Positions 11,377 to 22,303 are shown, numbered from the stretch's first letter. The stretch: DNA of 64,000 bases from Ypsolopha sequella (GCA_934047225.1 OW203997.1:6124417-6188416), one strand, 5' to 3'. Numbers and translations are program-made. Notes: generated by a model not told the origin, from the letters alone.

Positions 11377-11540
11377 GGGGCTCTACCGCGTAATTCTCAT
11401 TTGTATCAACTTCAAGCAAATGCATGCGAAATTCAATGCGTGCAAAAGAGATGGCATGTTAGGCGAGCGTCGTCGCACTCACGTCAAATTTCAATCTCAA
11501 GTTGATGTTGATGAAAATGAGAATTACGCGGTAGACCCAC
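11377..11540. mobile_element. MITE-8, copy 1
   Basis: Palindrome with arms 'ctctaccgcgtaattctcat' and its complement near 11517-11538. The centre carries 'gcgtgcaaaagagatggcat'. A second copy in reverse orientation lies at 52148-52309. Confidence 0.85.
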
Positions 11541-11609
11541 TGGTCGTACCACAGAACCACACCGATCCCATAATGTCGATATTTTTCACTCTATCATTCA
11601 ATGTTAAAC

Positions 11610-11945
11610 TAAGGAAGGCATTTCCACTGCATTCACTCTACTTTGATGACTATCTTACCATAAGCAACATTCACCACCATACATAGTGTACGAGCCAATA
11701 AACACTTCATTATTAACCGCCAATCGTTCCTTTGCAGTCACATTTTGGCTGCTCACAAAGGATTGCGTGGTCTCTTTACTTTATTTCCCGCATTCACTCT
11801 TCTTTCAACTTTATTGTCACACTTTCCATCGCGCGTACATAGACAACTCAGATAGACAAACTCCTTAACCTGTTCTACGTCCTCGTCTCCAATCTTGCAT
11901 TCAGTCACCGCTTCATCCCTCTCTAGTCCCATTGTTTTCTTTTTA
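11610..11945 (-). pseudogene. LINE reverse transcriptase C-terminal remnant
   Basis: On the minus strand, reading down from about 11930, the frame gives TECKIGDEDVEQVKEFVYLS followed by ERRVNAGNKV. This matches the block 'EFVYLGSLxT.DG....DIERRVNAGN' that follows the catalytic core in one widespread insect LINE group. Later parts shift frame; MYGGE.W-like pieces appear near 11660. Remnants of the same family occur at 14865-15770, 30495-30840 and 35215-35460. Inactive. Confidence 0.65.
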
Positions 11946-12277
11946 AATCTTAAAATGAAATCAAGATAGTCTACGACTCCTGCAAGGAGTAATTAACTTT
12001 TTTTCTTTCTTTCAAATTAACGTTTTATGCAGAACTACTAATATATACGTAATTAAAATTAAGAAATTGGTATTTTTAGCTTTATAATTTTTTTTTTACC
12101 AATAAACGGATTACAAATTAAACTTTTGCTTTCTCAACATTTTATAGAGCACACTTTATCTTACCATCCCTGGGGAACGGCCTGTTATTCGAGTTGAAAA
12201 TTAGCCTTTATATTCGGCCGGCCGTTTCAAAAGTTTAACTGCTATCGGTTTATTATTTTCAGGATCCAAAATGCGAG

Positions 12278-12908
12278 ATCTTGAATTAAAACACTTGTAC
12301 TTGTAGTTTCACTTTATTTATATTAACTCCCAACCGGTTTCGGATTTTACTCCATTTTCAAGGGAAGATCTTAATTAAAATAAAGGCCGTAAAGGCCCAC
12401 TTTTTATGCATCAAAACCGAACAGAAAGTCGATTATTTTGCCCTAGGGCTTTATTATTATTATTATTTTTTTTAATTTATTTACAATGGTTGGCTAACCT
12501 GCAGCCTTTCCTGTGTACCATAGACGTTATACTTTTTTTTCCACTGTTTAACGGCTCTGGATACAGTTCTTTTGAGCCAATTATAATTTAAAGTTCACAA
12601 GATTATATTTGTTTTCATTTCCTCACACTATGCATTGAAAAATGTAGTATGATACACGGGCGTAAATGCAATAAATTACTCGGTTACGTTTAAAACACTC
12701 GCTACGCTCGTGTTTTAAATCGTCCTCGTAATTTATTCCTTTGCGCCCTTGTAGCATAAACTACTATTACATGACTCCAGGCACTAGCTCTGAGCAACGT
12801 AAACAATGTTGGGAGTTAATATAAATAAAGTGAAACTACAAGTACAAGTGTTTTAATTCAAGATGTGTTTCAAGTTTCACCAAGTGCCGACAATTGCAAG
12901 TATAAATT
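12278..12908 (+). mobile_element. Inverted-repeat retroposon (Penelope-like?), copy 1, with nested MITE
   Basis: It is flanked by a 13-bp perfect direct repeat, tccaaaatgcgag (12265-12277 and 12909-12921). Structure: arm 1 starting 'atcttgaattaaaacacttg' (about 57 bp), a segment holding 'caaccggtttcgg', a nested MITE (12383-12766), the segment 'atgactccaggcactagctc', arm 2 complementary to arm 1, then a 50-bp tail containing 'caccaagtgccgacaattgc'. A long target duplication, with a different length in the other copy (34442-34696), suggests target-primed reverse transcription rather than a DNA transposase. Confidence 0.75.
12383..12766 (+). mobile_element. MITE-1 copy (nested), 5' end incomplete
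   Basis: Matches copies at 17384-17776, 28515-28868, 62803-63198 and 63441-63817. Shared landmarks: 'gtaaaggcccactttttatg', 'gccctagggctttattatta', 'ggctctggatacagt'. A terminal imperfect hairpin of about 120 bp has the apex 'ctcgctacgctcg' and ends 'cataaactacta'. This copy lacks the first ~25 bp ('tttttcaatgcaagtgctc') seen in others. The empty site is visible at about 34582-34602. Confidence 0.88.
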
Positions 12909-12921
12909 TCCAAAATGCGAG

Positions 12922-13759
12922 GTTCTGGGAAAACTGGACGCTTATTACGTATTTACACAATTATTTCCTAAGCTCTGTATTTGCGCAAATGTGCCTTTTT
13001 AAAAGTTGCAAAAATGGCTTCTTTTCTACAGACCGTTTCCTAAAATAAACACGTTTACCTACGCCTTTCCTTGTTAACTTTCCTTGTATTTTTAGAGTTC
13101 TAAGAAAACCATTTGGAGGTTTCATATGACATCTATATTTGGTCGCAAAGGCGCTCGGCCTATTCTTTCGTATTCAAAGGAGAGTGAGAGATGTAATTTG
13201 TCAAAAGCGATCCCAATATGGCGGCATTGTGACGTCATTCACGAATATCTACCGCAAGGTTTCACTTACATTTGTAAAAGGTTTTATAGTAGCAACTATA
13301 AGACACTTTTTTGCTTAGCTGGTAGGAATTGCAATAGTTGTCATTATATACTAGTGGTAAACAATCCACCTGTCGTGCGCAGTCAGGGTTGTCACGTAGC
13401 AAAAATAATAATGACAAAACCTCCTGACCAATTTTTCGCGGTTATTACTATTGCAGTAAAGGCATAAGTGAATCTGCGCAACTTTCTCTGATATTAGATT
13501 GAAAAGAGTATTGAAGTCTGAAATTGAATCAGCATGCGATATTGAAATGTGTGGTATGCAATGCACGTGTGAACGTGTCTGTGTATTTCTTTCCATTTTT
13601 TTGTTCGTATATTTTCGTGAATTAGTACTTCCACTTCGTTTCACGGGATTTGGCGGCATTCATCCACTTCCCCAGCTAATTTTAATTTTTTGCATCGTTA
13701 AGGGTCTTAATAAACAAATGACGATACAAATCATCAATATGTGACTATACTATATATTA
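12922..13759. other. No gene recognised
   Basis: Frames of 113 codons (plus, 13126-13467) and 102 codons (minus, 13351-13659) show no family signature and overlap each other. Neither is called as a gene. Confidence 0.35.
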
Positions 13760-14020
13760 TAAGGTCTTTCAATTTAAATTGAAAGTAATTTAGCAGGTGA
13801 TTCAGTATCGTTAATACATCACATTCCACTGCAAAGTACTTTTTTTTGCGCGAACTTTTTCTTCACTTGTCCATACAAACTGAGTCAGCTGATCGGACCA
13901 CTTTGTACTGAGAAGTGAAAAAAAGTTCGCGCAAAAAAAAGTGCTTTGCAGTGGAATGTGATCTATTAACCATACTGAATCACCTCCTAAATTACTTTCA
14001 ATTTAAATTGAAAGACCTTA
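13760..14020. mobile_element. Foldback element, 261 bp, near-perfect palindrome
   Basis: Begins 'taaggtctttcaatttaaat' and ends with the complement. Pairing continues through 'cacattccactgcaaag' to 'gcgcgaactttttcttcact' and a centre near 13890. Non-coding. It abuts the next element directly. Confidence 0.88.
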
Positions 14021-14021
14021 T

Positions 14022-14272
14022 TTACAACGTGTAACAGAAAGGTGTTACAATATTTTAAGACCTTATTCAGTCAATGGTATAGAACAACTTTTACTATGGA
14101 ACAAACCCTGTATCTTGAAAAAAATAAATTAACTGTTTCATAGAAAAATGAAATGCCGCTCGGCCGAAATGTATGGAAGGGCAGATTTTTTTTTTGAGAT
14201 TTCAGGGCTGGCTCCATTGTAAAAGTTGTTCTATACCATTGACTGAATAAGCTCCTAAAATATTGTTACACC
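14022..14272. mobile_element. MITE-4, copy 1
   Basis: Imperfect palindrome. The 'gtgtaacagaaaggtg' end pairs with the 'gttacacct' end, and 'attcagtcaatggtataga' pairs with its complement. The middle is 'gccgctcggccgaaatgtat'. Other copies: 22449-22670, 46375-46467 (half) and 47893-48170. Confidence 0.88.
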
Positions 14273-14293
14273 TTTAATATGTGTCACCTTATT

Positions 14294-14562
14294 ATACAAG
14301 GTGACTTTTTGACCATCGTCCAAATTCATACTAGAGGCTTTGTAAGTGATCGGCATCATGAACCGATAACGATTTTTGTGAAATTCGTATAACGAAATTT
14401 TGACTTCGCAAAGTAATTCACTCCCAGTCCTAAGTGAATCACTATGGGGAGTCGAAATTTCATTTTATGAATTTTACAAAAATCGTTACTGGTTCATGAT
14501 GCTGATTACTTACCAAAGCTCAAGTATGAATTTGGACGATGTTCACAAACTCAACTTGTATA
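14294..14562. mobile_element. Foldback MITE family F1, copy 2
   Basis: Same element as 1371-1640: ends 'atacaaggtgactttttga' and a degraded complement, with 'catcgtccaaattcatacta' inside. The right terminus has diverged ('cacaaactcaacttgtat'). Confidence 0.85.
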
Positions 14563-14864
14563 TGAGTCTTGATCTTAAGGGCATGAATTCTATTAAAATG
14601 TACCCTATCGTTTTTGTCATGAAATGACAGGGCAAGGTCGTTCAAATTTTAGTAGCATTTCATAGCTCATCAAAATTTGGATCGAATAGGTACAAGTTCA
14701 TAGGTGTTACCCAATGAAACGTCAAAATAACCAACAAATTCCCCGCTTAAGTATAATAAAAAGTACAAAAACACTAGACAAGAATGCTAGACGCAAATCA
14801 TTTGATTTCCATGAAATAACAAATATATAAAAAACATGTTAATATAAGGTAATATGGTACCATT

Positions 14865-15770
14865 TATGTATGGTGGTGAATGTTGGGTATAGCAAGATAA
14901 AGTTCAAAGTAGAGTGCCATGCAGTGGAAATACGTTTTTTACGGAGCATGTGTGGTTTAAGAGGATGGCATACCCTAGCAACTTTTTTTACTACCCGTCC
15001 AGCACAATAAGTCTAATGGCAAAGACCTTATTCGCTTTTCATAGAGGCGATTATATGTTGGCTCTTTGGCCTCTTTTTCTTGGACGCGTAAAACTAGTGA
15101 TCACGCAGGGAAACAACAAATTGGTGTGTTTTTAGCTAATACTGAAATATTTTGTAGGGAAAAAAATATTGGATTTAGGTATAATCCCTTCATATTTCTA
15201 TTGCCTATTTTATAAAAAAAATCAAGTTGATCTCTTAGCCACGTTTTTGAAACGAACGTTTGAAAACAAAATAAAAAAGGGGGTGGAAAACATTTTTTTT
15301 TTTTGACAAAAGTATAAATCTTAATACATTGTGTATAAGTGGAATCCCTAGATAAAAGATCGTTAAATCAAATATAATTTTCTTCAATATGAGGAGAGAC
15401 CTAGTTTCTTCCAATGAACCCTTGAAAACCTGGTGCTATTGATGTTCTAACGTCAGATCGAAAAATATCGACATACTGGATCATTGCGGCCTGAAAGAAG
15501 ATATAATGACTAGAATAGAAAAAGGATGTAGAGAGGATGAATGAAAGTAGAGTGACGAAAGAAATTCATGGTCCGCAAGTCAAAGGTGGAGCTCGAGCAG
15601 GCCGCCCTAGAAGGATATATGCTGACTAATTGAAGAAGGTAATGTGATAGTGTCTAAAGAGCTTGGATGTCGAAGAGGCGAAGGTGGTGTTTTAGAATCG
15701 TATTAGATAGAAATCTGTAGTTTCTGCCTACCCCTTTTGGGAGACAGGCGTGACAGGTGTGTACGACGTA
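14865..15770 (+). pseudogene. LINE remnant, same family as 11610-11945
   Basis: At 14870 the plus frame reads FMYGGECWV, a stop, then QSRVPCSGNT. This corresponds to 'LMYGSECW' and the following conserved stretch. About 400 bp of unrelated DNA follow. Around 15480-15540 the frame gives LKEDIMTRIEKG; at 15535 it gives MNESRVTKEIHGPQVK and RAGRPRRIYAD. It finishes with VVSAYPFWETGV near 15720-15750, the C-terminal signature of this group. Multiple stops and frame changes mark an old copy. Confidence 0.65.
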
Positions 15771-16714
15771 TGCATGTGTACAAAATATCAGCAAATATAG
15801 AAGGTGAAGAATTATACCTCGTATAAATCGTATAATTTTACTTGTTATTTGAGCATTTGTAATAAAATTTCAGTAGGGTGCTAAGAGTATTCAAAATGTT
15901 AAATAGCTTTGAAAAGGTTGCTATGTACAACCCTACAAGTTGTCATTCGTCACACGTAGCAAGCTCTGCTCTACATGTAGATACATACGATATTACATGT
16001 AACAGGTAGATACGTCGGCGTCGTATCTCTTAAGGGGCTGCACCATGCTAAAATTCAGTCCTGCTCTGACGCTTTTGTGTTTTAACTGTCTATCCTGCTC
16101 TAATCAAATGCCGCGCACGCAAAACTTCAGTTATTTTAAAATCGCAGCTACATTTCTTTATAAAATAAAGATGGTATTTTCGAATAAGTATCTGTGTGTG
16201 CTGGTTTCGTTTCAATCGGTTTTGAAATATGGAAACTGAATCGCTTTTTTTTTTTAAATTCATGCTTTTTGAAAAGTAATATAATTAAAGAAGATTGAGA
16301 GTATGTTTATAGTGTGATTAATAATTGTCTTGAGTCAAAAAACCCGCCATATTCTGCATTGACAGATTTGAATCCAATGGAAAACTGATGTTTAGTATCG
16401 TGGAGCCCCTTAAGGCGAATACATACTCTAACTGCAATTTGGACCTGTCTTTGATTCCTCCCACACGGGTGGTCCAAAAACTTTAAAAATAATATATTAT
16501 GATAGGCATGATGAAATCAAAAATTAACTTTACGTTTAAAATTCAATTTTCTGATGTTATTTTTGACAAAAAAACGAAAGTTATCGAAAGTTTCATATGA
16601 TTTTTGCAATAATTCTCTTACTCCTTCCGAATTTCTGAACCGATTTTTATGATTTTTTCAGCAAAATATAGAACATTTTTAGATCTATAAAATTATCGTT
16701 TAAAATTTTTTTTC
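15771..16714. other. No gene recognised
   Basis: AT-rich. 'taaggggctgcaccatgcta' and 'ggagccccttaaggcg' near 16030 and 16405 are loosely complementary and could be the ends of an old element, but this is too weak to call. Confidence 0.3.
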
Positions 16715-16885
16715 TCTTCATCGCGTCGCTGTGAAAAGTATTATTTTCTCCTATTTTGCGCTATCCGGAGACGCAGCGATCGTTTAATGAATGAAATGCG
16801 CGCTGACATGAACGTTATTTCAATATAGTTTCTGTCGATATTTGTACCAACATAGGTCGACTTAATGTCGTTGGCAGATGCATGC
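16715..16885 (+). repeat. Interspersed repeat R7, copy 3
   Basis: The longest, cleanest copy of the family at 6330-6515 and 8455-8592. It includes 'agtattattttctcctattt', 'ggagacgcagcgatcg' and 'aacgttatttcaatatag'. Confidence 0.75.
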
Positions 16886-17383
16886 CCCTTAAGACTCCTT
16901 CGTTTGATATTCAGCTGTACTAAAGGCCCCGCATAGGTTTTGAGTGCTTGTTTGTATAGACTTTTTATAGAAAATGGCGGTTACAAGCGTTTATTATCCA
17001 AGCCTATGTAAGTAGATCAAGGGGCTTTTCTTTTCCAAATATCATTGTGTTAATAAATAAGTTCTACATTTGTATCTAATAGCGCCTTTTATTTCTTTTC
17101 CTCATAGATGGGATAAAAAGTAGAGTGTCTCACATGGCCGCAAAATTATTTTTCCTCGGGCGACGTATTTTGCTCTGCTCTGGATTCAAAATAACGCCCT
17201 CGACGTAAAAATATTATTTTGCTCCCTTGAGATACAATCTTCTATTATCTCCTGTCTGCGTCACTTCAAACATTTAAATTATCTGTGAGTATGCTAAGGA
17301 TAGTGGTACAATGAAAAAATACCTATAAATTTACTATAAGATGTTATGTGCCTCTCTCTGTTGTACTCCTTGTTTGTAAATAA
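16886..17383. other. No gene recognised
   Basis: AT-rich, no repeats beyond short A/T runs. Confidence 0.3.
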
Positions 17384-17776
17384 TAGTAGTTTATGCTACA
17401 AGGGCGCAAAAGAATAAATTACGAGGACGATTTACAACACCAGCGTAGCGAGTGTTTTAAAAGTAACCGAGTAATTAATTGCTCTTACGCCCGTGTATCA
17501 TACTACGTTTTTCAATGCATAGTGTGAGGAAATAAAACAAATATAATCTTGTGAACTTTAAATTATGATTCGCTCAAAAGGACTGTATCCAGAGCCGTTC
17601 AACAGTGGAAAAAAAAGTATAAAATTTATGGTACACAGGAAAGGTTGCAGGTTAGCCAACCATTGTAAATAAATAAAAAAAAAAAATAATAATAAAGCCC
17701 TAGGGCAAAATAATCAACTTTCTGTTCGGTTTTGATGCATAAAAAGTGGGCCTTTACGAACACTTGCATTGAAAAA
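17384..17776 (-). mobile_element. MITE-1 copy, minus orientation
   Basis: Full-length reverse copy, beginning 'tagtagtttatgctacaagg' and ending 'cttgcattgaaaaa'. The terminal hairpin (17384-17510) and the 'gccctagggcaaaataatc' block are both present. Confidence 0.9.
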
Positions 17777-17819
17777 ATTATTAAAGTACATTACAAACTA
17801 GAAATCAATCAGAAAATAT

Positions 17820-17925
17820 TTAAAAAAAACTTTGGGCAAAGATTTGACCCTGCGACCTCTTGCTTACAAGGCAAGTGTCATACCGACTGCACCACTGAGG
17901 TTCTTACTCGGACCAGTGAATTTTA
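17820..17925 (-). repeat. tRNA-derived SINE head fragment
   Basis: On the minus strand it reads 'agtggtgcagtcggta...gccttgtaagcaagaggtcg...gggtcaaatc'. That order (A-box-like D arm, an anticodon arm resembling tRNA-Thr(TGT), B-box-like T arm) is a tRNA-like head. There is no paired acceptor stem, so it is not a functional tRNA gene. Confidence 0.6.
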
Positions 17926-18109
17926 TTTTTATTTAATTGAACGTTCACGGGGGCGTTACGTGATTTCACGCCTTGTTTATTATAAACATGATTGATGTCT
18001 AGTTTGTAATGCAGTCTATTAATAATCAGACTATTCAAAACGATGGATTTCACTATAAAACATATACAATTTTAAAATTGTTTTACTGCTTATCAGAAGA
18101 AGCCACTAG

Positions 18110-18350
18110 TTTGCTAAATTTGTATATACATTTTGGACCCTTTTTCTAGTTTCCCATAGTAAAAATTTAGCTCGATAGAAATAATTACTGAAATGAGGTC
18201 TTCATCGACACTTTTTCTCAAAGTTTGACAAATAGAAATGGCATTCAGTCCCCAACGATATTTCACTAGATGGCTTTTACAAATATCTATATTCTGCTGG
18301 TTTGAAATTTTGATGGCTATTTTTCTGATATTCACCTTTTTCGCACATAT
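18110..18350 (+). mobile_element. MITE-9, diverged copy
   Basis: Shares 'agctcgatagaaata.tta.tgaaatgaggtc', 'ggtttgaaattttgat' and 'tttttcgca' with the better copies at 51624-52040 and 61965-62381. The ends have eroded. Confidence 0.65.
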
Positions 18351-18364
18351 ATATTATATGAGTA

Positions 18365-18398
18365 GGTTTCTGCGATAGAGAGCGGTGCGGGAAAGTCG

Positions 18399-18440
<42 letters not shown>

Positions 18441-18640
18441 CGTCTCTCTCTCAAACCACTCCCGCACTGCTCCACTACCGCAGGAACCTGGGGATCTAAA
18501 AAGGCCGACTTGGGTGAATCATAAAATGATTTGAAAGTAGGATGGAGTCAGAGTTTTTTCACGCGTGCAAAAGAGATGGCATTAGAACGGAATCATAATA
18601 TGATTCATGCAAAGCGGCCTTTTTAGAGGACCTGCTCGTG
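18365..18640. mobile_element. Adjacent or nested palindromes around a (CT)n tract
   Basis: 'agtaggtttctgcgatagag' (18361) pairs loosely with the complement of 'ctaccgcaggaacct' (18474-18488) across a (CT)n tract at 18402-18452. The next segment pairs 'aaaaaggccgac...gaatcata' (18500-18525) with 'tatgattc...gcggccttttt' (18600-18632). The centre carries the 20-base string 'gcgtgcaaaagagatggcat' also found in MITE-8. Confidence 0.6.
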
Positions 18641-18651
18641 GTTATCGCACG

Positions 18652-18826
18652 CCACAGACAACCTGCGCCCGTAGCACAGTGTTTAATCGCGCGTGATGCA
18701 ACTTACTTGAATCACAAGTGCGAGTGTGGCACGATGTTTTGAGATTAAACATTACGTCACGCTCCTTGCACTTGTGATTCAACTAGTGGCGTCGCGCGCG
18801 ATTAAACACTGTGCTACAGGCCCTGG
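18652..18826. mobile_element. Palindromic MITE with GCGCG arms
   Basis: 'gtagcacagtgtttaatcgc' at 18669 is matched by its complement ending at about 18818, and 'ttgaatcacaagtgc' pairs with 'gcacttgtgattcaa'. Non-coding. Confidence 0.75.
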
Positions 18827-18840
18827 TGTTGTTCGTGATT

Positions 18841-19188
18841 GACGCACTACAAAAATTCCATCACATATTATACTGGTCATACTGAATAACTTTTGTGTGT
18901 CTTTTTTTTTTAATTATTTTATAATTATATTTTATACAAATTTCAGTAAACAATATTGGCCAAACTGCTAAACAGTTTGTTGGCGATACGCTCTTACCAA
19001 TTGGTTTAGGCAGTAATTTAAAATACTTAAGGAGTCTTAAGAGAAAAATAATAATAATTTTGTAGAATTGTATCTATGCGTTTAAAGTTTTAATCATTTA
19101 GAAAATATAACAACGTGCTCTTTGATTTATTCTTTAGGTTACCGATTTTTAACTATTTATTATCTCTTAGTTCATGTACATTTATTAT
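18841..19188. other. No gene recognised
   Basis: AT-rich, nothing recognised. Confidence 0.3.
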
Positions 19189-19349
19189 AGCCGATTCTGA
19201 AGGCTTTAATTTTAGTTTTAGTGCTGTCAAAACTAAATTTTCTTCATTGCAAAATAGTCCTTAACTGTTAGGGTTAGAAGTTAAATTACTTTGGAAAATT
19301 TTAAGTTTTGACAGCACTAAAACTAAAATTAAAGCCTTCAGAATCGGCT
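19189..19349. mobile_element. MITE-7, copy 1
   Basis: Arms 'agccgattctgaaggcttta' and its complement are nearly perfect for about 60 bp, through 'ttagtgctgtcaaaact'. A second copy is at 44053-44214. Confidence 0.88.
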
Positions 19350-19479
19350 TTAATATGTTATTACATATATTTTTATAAGATTTTTATTTCATTTGATAAG
19401 GAGACCATAGAAATAAATAAAGCTAATATAATTAAAAACTAAACTTAATCTAAATTAAAATTGTTAACAAATATAATAC

Positions 19480-19704
19480 CTATATTAAATAAAAAATGTT
19501 TTTTAAATCGTCGCCGTTGGGGAGGGTGCCCAAGACGCTGGCACCGTTATCTTGTTGGATCGTTAAGCTGATCCTCTGACCGAGGTAAGCTCCGGCCCTT
19601 GGGTCACCAGTGGCGGCGACCAGGCGTGCCGACATTTCTTTAAAAAGTTGCCGCGCGGCCGGGCCCCATGGTCCAAGGGTTTCAACACCGAACGGCGCAA
19701 ACAT
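19480..19704 (-). pseudogene. LINE ORF2 C-terminal fragment (ETLGPWG type)
   Basis: The minus frame begins FGVETLGPWGPAARQLFKE and continues with TGDPRAGAYLGQRIS and NGASVLGTLPNG. I recognise this as a repetitive C-terminal module of a lepidopteran LINE class (pattern 'ETLGPWGP.A...F...S.RL...TGDPRAG..L.QRIS.A.QRGN.AS.LGTLP'). No RT core lies upstream (above 19704), so the copy is severely 5'-truncated. The role of the module in the RT protein is not known to me. Confidence 0.55.
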
Positions 19705-19832
19705 GTAGCCCTCTCCGATGTATAACTTTTTTTAACTTATTTTCTTCCAGTAGGAACAACTGATGTTCTACGACTGATTAGCGCAGCTTTTATTACTAGC
19801 CCTTTTTATGTTTGAGTCCCCAAGTTTTTTTT

Positions 19833-20920
19833 TTATTTTATTTATTTATTTATTTATTAACTACATTACACTATCTTAACAGCTAGGCCAATGCGATAGT
19901 GCAGCTAACATATAAGGAAACAAAACTACTGTGGCATAAAAACAATAGACGTAGTACATATTTACAATTTTCACCCTAAACTACAAACACATAATACAAG
20001 CAACAATAAAAAATTTATACATAACAAATAATATACAACGCTGTTCTTGTGAATTCACTCAGAGAACAGAGAAATATGTCTGTGTGATCGTGGATCCTGT
20101 TGAGCAGTTGTAGCGCTCGCGTCAGGGGAGCCTTCTGGTGAAGGTTTGTCCTACTGCTTCCTACATCAAACAGTCGGCCACTTCGCACCCTTAGGAAACC
20201 TTTGGGCACCCTTAACTTACATTTCTTTAATAAAACGGGATTACACTCTATTCCACGCCATATCTTAAACAGGTACGAAGCCAAAGTGAGGTCCCGTCGA
20301 ACCTCCAACTTGTTGTATCCAACCATCCCTAGCACGAACAATGTCGGATACATAAGCGGATATTTAGGATACACCCCATGAAGCTTCATGTAGAGATATC
20401 TCGTGAACTTATTTTGAATTTTCTCCAACATGAGATTATACTTTGCTTAATGGGGAGCCCAGACAACCGCGTTACACTCCAACCTGCTTCGAACTAAGGC
20501 GTTGTACAAACTCTTCATAGCTGTGATGCTAGTAAAGCCATTTGCAGTCCTGAGAACAAACCCCAAAGTTCTAAACGCCTTCTTGCAAACATCAATAATA
20601 TGTTCGCTAAAAGAAAGATCTGAAGTCAGCCTCACGCCCAAGTCGCGGACTGACGTTACACGTCCCATCTCGATGCCGTCCATTGAGTACTGGTGGAGAC
20701 TTGGAGAGCGACTGCGGCTGTACGAGATGATGTTGCACTTGGCTATGTTAAACTGGAGTTTGTTCTCATGACCCCACGCTACAACTTTTTCTATATCACG
20801 CTGTAGGCAAGTTGTAAGCTTTCTGTGCTTTTTAAATCTACCTAGGTACCTACCTAAATGATTTCTTGCTGATGATGCTAAAATACTTATATCGTATATG
20901 TTGGTATAACTAAACACGGT
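19833..20920 (-). pseudogene. 5'-truncated LINE (jockey-like) with A/T tail
   Basis: On the minus strand, 20917-20447 encodes an RT C-terminal part with KVVAWGHENKLQFNIAKCN (the palm/thumb 'W...N.LQFN..KC' motif), then DLGVRLTSDLSFSEHI and SRLECNAVVWAPH. A single TAA in place of a Gln codon (20449-20451) separates it from the continuing frame 20431-20015, which starts LEKIQNKFTRYLYMK and includes ADs such as RVRSGRLFDVGSSRTN and DIFLCSLSEF. The 3' UTR runs down to (AAAT)n at 19834-19860. The catalytic Y/FADD lies at or beyond the truncation. One nonsense change in nearly 900 bp of frame suggests a moderately young but dead copy. Confidence 0.75.
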
Positions 20921-21095
20921 TCTATAATATACTCATTTTCTGATTAAAAAGTAAGTGACGCGAAAAGAACCAGTACGTACAACATAAAAGTACACATTTT
21001 CAACATTAATTTATTTACCGTTAGCAAAAAGATTGGCTCTAAAATTTGCATTTAAGCGAAATATTTTAAAAATGTTTTCAGTAAGTTTAGTTAGC

Positions 21096-21440
21096 ATCAA
21101 AAGGTTTTACCGGTCGGCCACAGCTCCAGGCTTCGGTTCTTCTTGCGACGGCGCCGGCGGAGAGAACAAATGTATGAAGTTGTATAAAGCTGGCCATGGG
21201 TCGCCACTCGCGCGTCTTGTCCGGCTACGAGTGACTTGCGCTCTCGGGACGGCGGTGTGCGGGGAGGCGGGTGGTTGAAACAGTGATCGAGCGCACAGGA
21301 CGAACCTAGTGTCGAGCGCTTTGAGCGAGCGAGCGCGCTATACATCCTATGCGCTGGAAGGCGTCGACGGGTGTCGTGGCAAAGCAAAGCCCGTTGCAAA
21401 AACCGTCTGGAAGCGTTGCCAGAAGCCTGAAGCTGTGGCC
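21096..21440. other. GC-rich island, function unknown
   Basis: This stretch is much richer in G+C and CpG than everything around it ('gcgacggcgccggcgg', 'gagcgagcgagcgcgc'). It has no ORF with a recognisable family; the 100-codon minus frame is mostly Arg/Ser/Pro as expected from composition. It could be a promoter/5'-UTR exon, a transposon 5' end or transferred DNA. No TATA box or splice signal stands out. Confidence 0.4.
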
Positions 21441-22303
21441 CTGGCGTTATGCCGAAGCTATAAAAACGGTTTTAGCTAAGTATTAATTTTAATTAGTGTA
21501 GCGAATTGCTTTTGCTTGCTTTACTTTTCTCACTTAATTTTATGTTGCTAACGTATGGAACTTTATTTTTATAATGAAAAATTTAAATTAATTGATAATT
21601 GTTTATTCAATAACCAAATTACATTAATTTACAGTTCTGGGGCCTTCTTTTAAGCATAGAAATGCCTGTGCCAGAAGACTGCAAATATAAAAAAAAAATT
21701 GTTTTCTTTTCGATTAAGAGATAGTAAAAAATACGTACAAATATTTATTTGGTTTGCTTTGTGTTAGAATAATTGGCAAATCCCATCCTACTACTTTACT
21801 CTTTCTCGCGGCGTAACTACTGAACCGATTGAGCTGAAACTTTCGCTGAGAGTTTCAAAAATTTTGACTTACAAAGTTTTGAAATTCTACTTTACAGAAA
21901 CTAATGGAACTTCCGCTCAGCTGCTATAAAAATGCTTTAGGTGTTTGTGACGTCCTGATGGCTTTGATCTCAATAAAACTTTGCACACATCTTTATATAT
22001 GTTTCCCTTCCTCCCCACACCACACTGGAGACGTAGTTAGATGTCGCTATATAATACTTATGAAAGAAATGTGAAGAAATTAAGCTGTTGACTTCACAAT
22101 CAGTTTTTACCTTTTGTTTGAATCTCAAGAAAGATCCAGGCATAAAGTGTTCTGTTTCGATTAATTAAAGAAAAGGCTTTTTTACAATCCGCCTGCGAAA
22201 CAACTCTTTACGTAGATTTAGACCTGGAATAGGACACAGGCTACTATTTATCCCACAAATTAGTTCCTGGCAAATGGAGTTTCAAGTTTCTAAAGAAAAA
22301 TAA
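21441..22303. other. Fragments of lepidopteran interspersed repeats
   Basis: 'taactactgaaccgattgag' (about 21815) and 'aggacacaggctactattta' (22230) resemble pieces of the repeat at 27285-27445. No gene. Confidence 0.4.

Noticed and set aside
13126..13659. Opposed 113- and 102-codon frames as genes
   Set aside because: They overlap on opposite strands, have no family signature and resemble chance frames.
20502..20771. Plus-strand frame over the LINE
   Set aside because: Shadow of the minus-strand RT, which has clear family motifs.
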